A DNA stretch of 64,000 nucleotides, taken from assembly GCF_040049215.1 (NCBI RefSeq), contig NZ_JBDZDN010000001.1, forward strand, positions 1,488,001 through 1,552,000, read 5' to 3'. A program made the translations under genes and the position numbers. Positions 63,832-64,000 of this stretch are shown here, piece after piece. Within the stretch, counting starts at the first letter, position 1; each line of letters opens with the position of its first letter. This DNA is from Mesorhizobium_K sp040049215. Its GTDB lineage: Bacteria; Pseudomonadota; Alphaproteobacteria; Rhizobiales; Rhizobiaceae. The notes under the pieces were generated by a model that was given only the letters and a program-made list of their open reading frames with translations, made no database searches and was not told the DNA's origin.

Positions 63832-64000
63832 GTGCAGCGGCAGAATTATCTCTTCACCTCGGAATCCGTTTCCGAGGGACACCCGGACAAGGTCTGCGAC
63901 CGCATATCGGACGAGATCGTCGATCTGGTCTACCGCGAGGCAAAGAAGGCCGGGATGAACCCCTGGGACGTGCGCGTCGCCTGCGAGACGCTGGCCACGA
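63832..64000 (+). CDS. metK: S-adenosylmethionine synthetase, N-terminal part (cut by window end)
   Basis: MetK makes S-adenosylmethionine from methionine and ATP. Fifty-six codons are visible and encode QNYLFTSESVSEGHPDKVC and DRISDEIVD, the unmistakable start of MetK with the ATP-binding His in GHPDK. The GTG at 63832 follows GAGGGAC and is the likely start; no in-frame ATG precedes the conserved segment. The rest is outside the window. Confidence 0.93.
   Translation, partial: MQRQNYLFTSESVSEGHPDKVCDRISDEIVDLVYREAKKAGMNPWDVRVACETLAT

Overview
The window is a high-GC bacterial chromosome segment that looks like a member of the Rhizobiales (Alphaproteobacteria), most likely Mesorhizobium/Phyllobacteriaceae. 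Pointers are the order trpF-trpB-trpA-accD-folC, the iolC kinase fused to a DUF2090 domain, a zinc-ribbon-less AccD of the rhizobial kind, a palindrome matching the alphaproteobacterial Irr (iron) box, and the run tsaB-rimI-plsC-miaB-phoH-ybeY-corC-lnt-xre-metK. The genus is inferred from remembered synteny and was not tested. No rRNA, tRNA, CRISPR array, phage or transposase gene was seen.

Layout. 1-5.8 kb: end of a GT39-type glycosyltransferase, an isoprenylcysteine-methyltransferase-like protein, infC with an ATT start, an alpha/beta hydrolase, BenE, a DUF2852 protein and a YgjP-type metalloprotease. 5.8-8.06 kb: a small accessory patch. The last 53 bp of the metalloprotease gene are repeated 393 bp downstream around an EF-Tu-domain-3-like ORF, followed by a LysR regulator, a small ORF, a frameshifted second copy of the EF-Tu-like tail and about 0.5 kb without genes but with inverted repeats. 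8.06-26.2 kb: housekeeping genes (trpFBA, accD, folC, erpA, dgt, argS, a 1198-residue SPOR protein, nagZ, scpAB, an orphan ABC ATPase, tatABC).

26.3-37.1 kb: myo-inositol catabolism. iolG plus an SDR run leftward; iolC, iolD, an unknown gene, iolE, a DUF3329 protein and iolB run rightward. Between them lie two near-matches to GGAA-N6-TTCC, the operator pattern I associate with IolR. A DUF1045-phnM-phnN phosphonate group follows. 37.2-44.8 kb: a leftward six-gene iron operon (imelysin, bfd, bfr, DUF1111 di-heme protein, second imelysin, Tat-exported DUF1513 protein) and a divergent ferredoxin-reductase-like flavoprotein, with the Irr-type palindrome TTTAGAATTATTCTAAA between them. The operon would join periplasmic iron handling to storage (Bfr) and release (Bfd), and the flavoprotein could be the electron donor to Bfd.

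44.8-52.7 kb: an SH3 protein, a stand-alone Lrp-type effector domain, a KynB-like hydrolase, an orphan amino-acid-binding protein, a cupin, an RlpA-like protein, an ATP-grasp protein and a leftward galactose/galactonate operon (SDR, dgoK, dgoA). 52.97-64 kb: malate synthase G with a structured leader, then the conserved tsaB to metK run, with metK cut by the window end.

The best leads are the Irr-controlled iron operon with its divergent reductase, the gene-tail duplication around the EF-Tu-like ORF, two unassigned structured segments (upstream of trpF and of glcB), and the unknown gene inside the iol operon.
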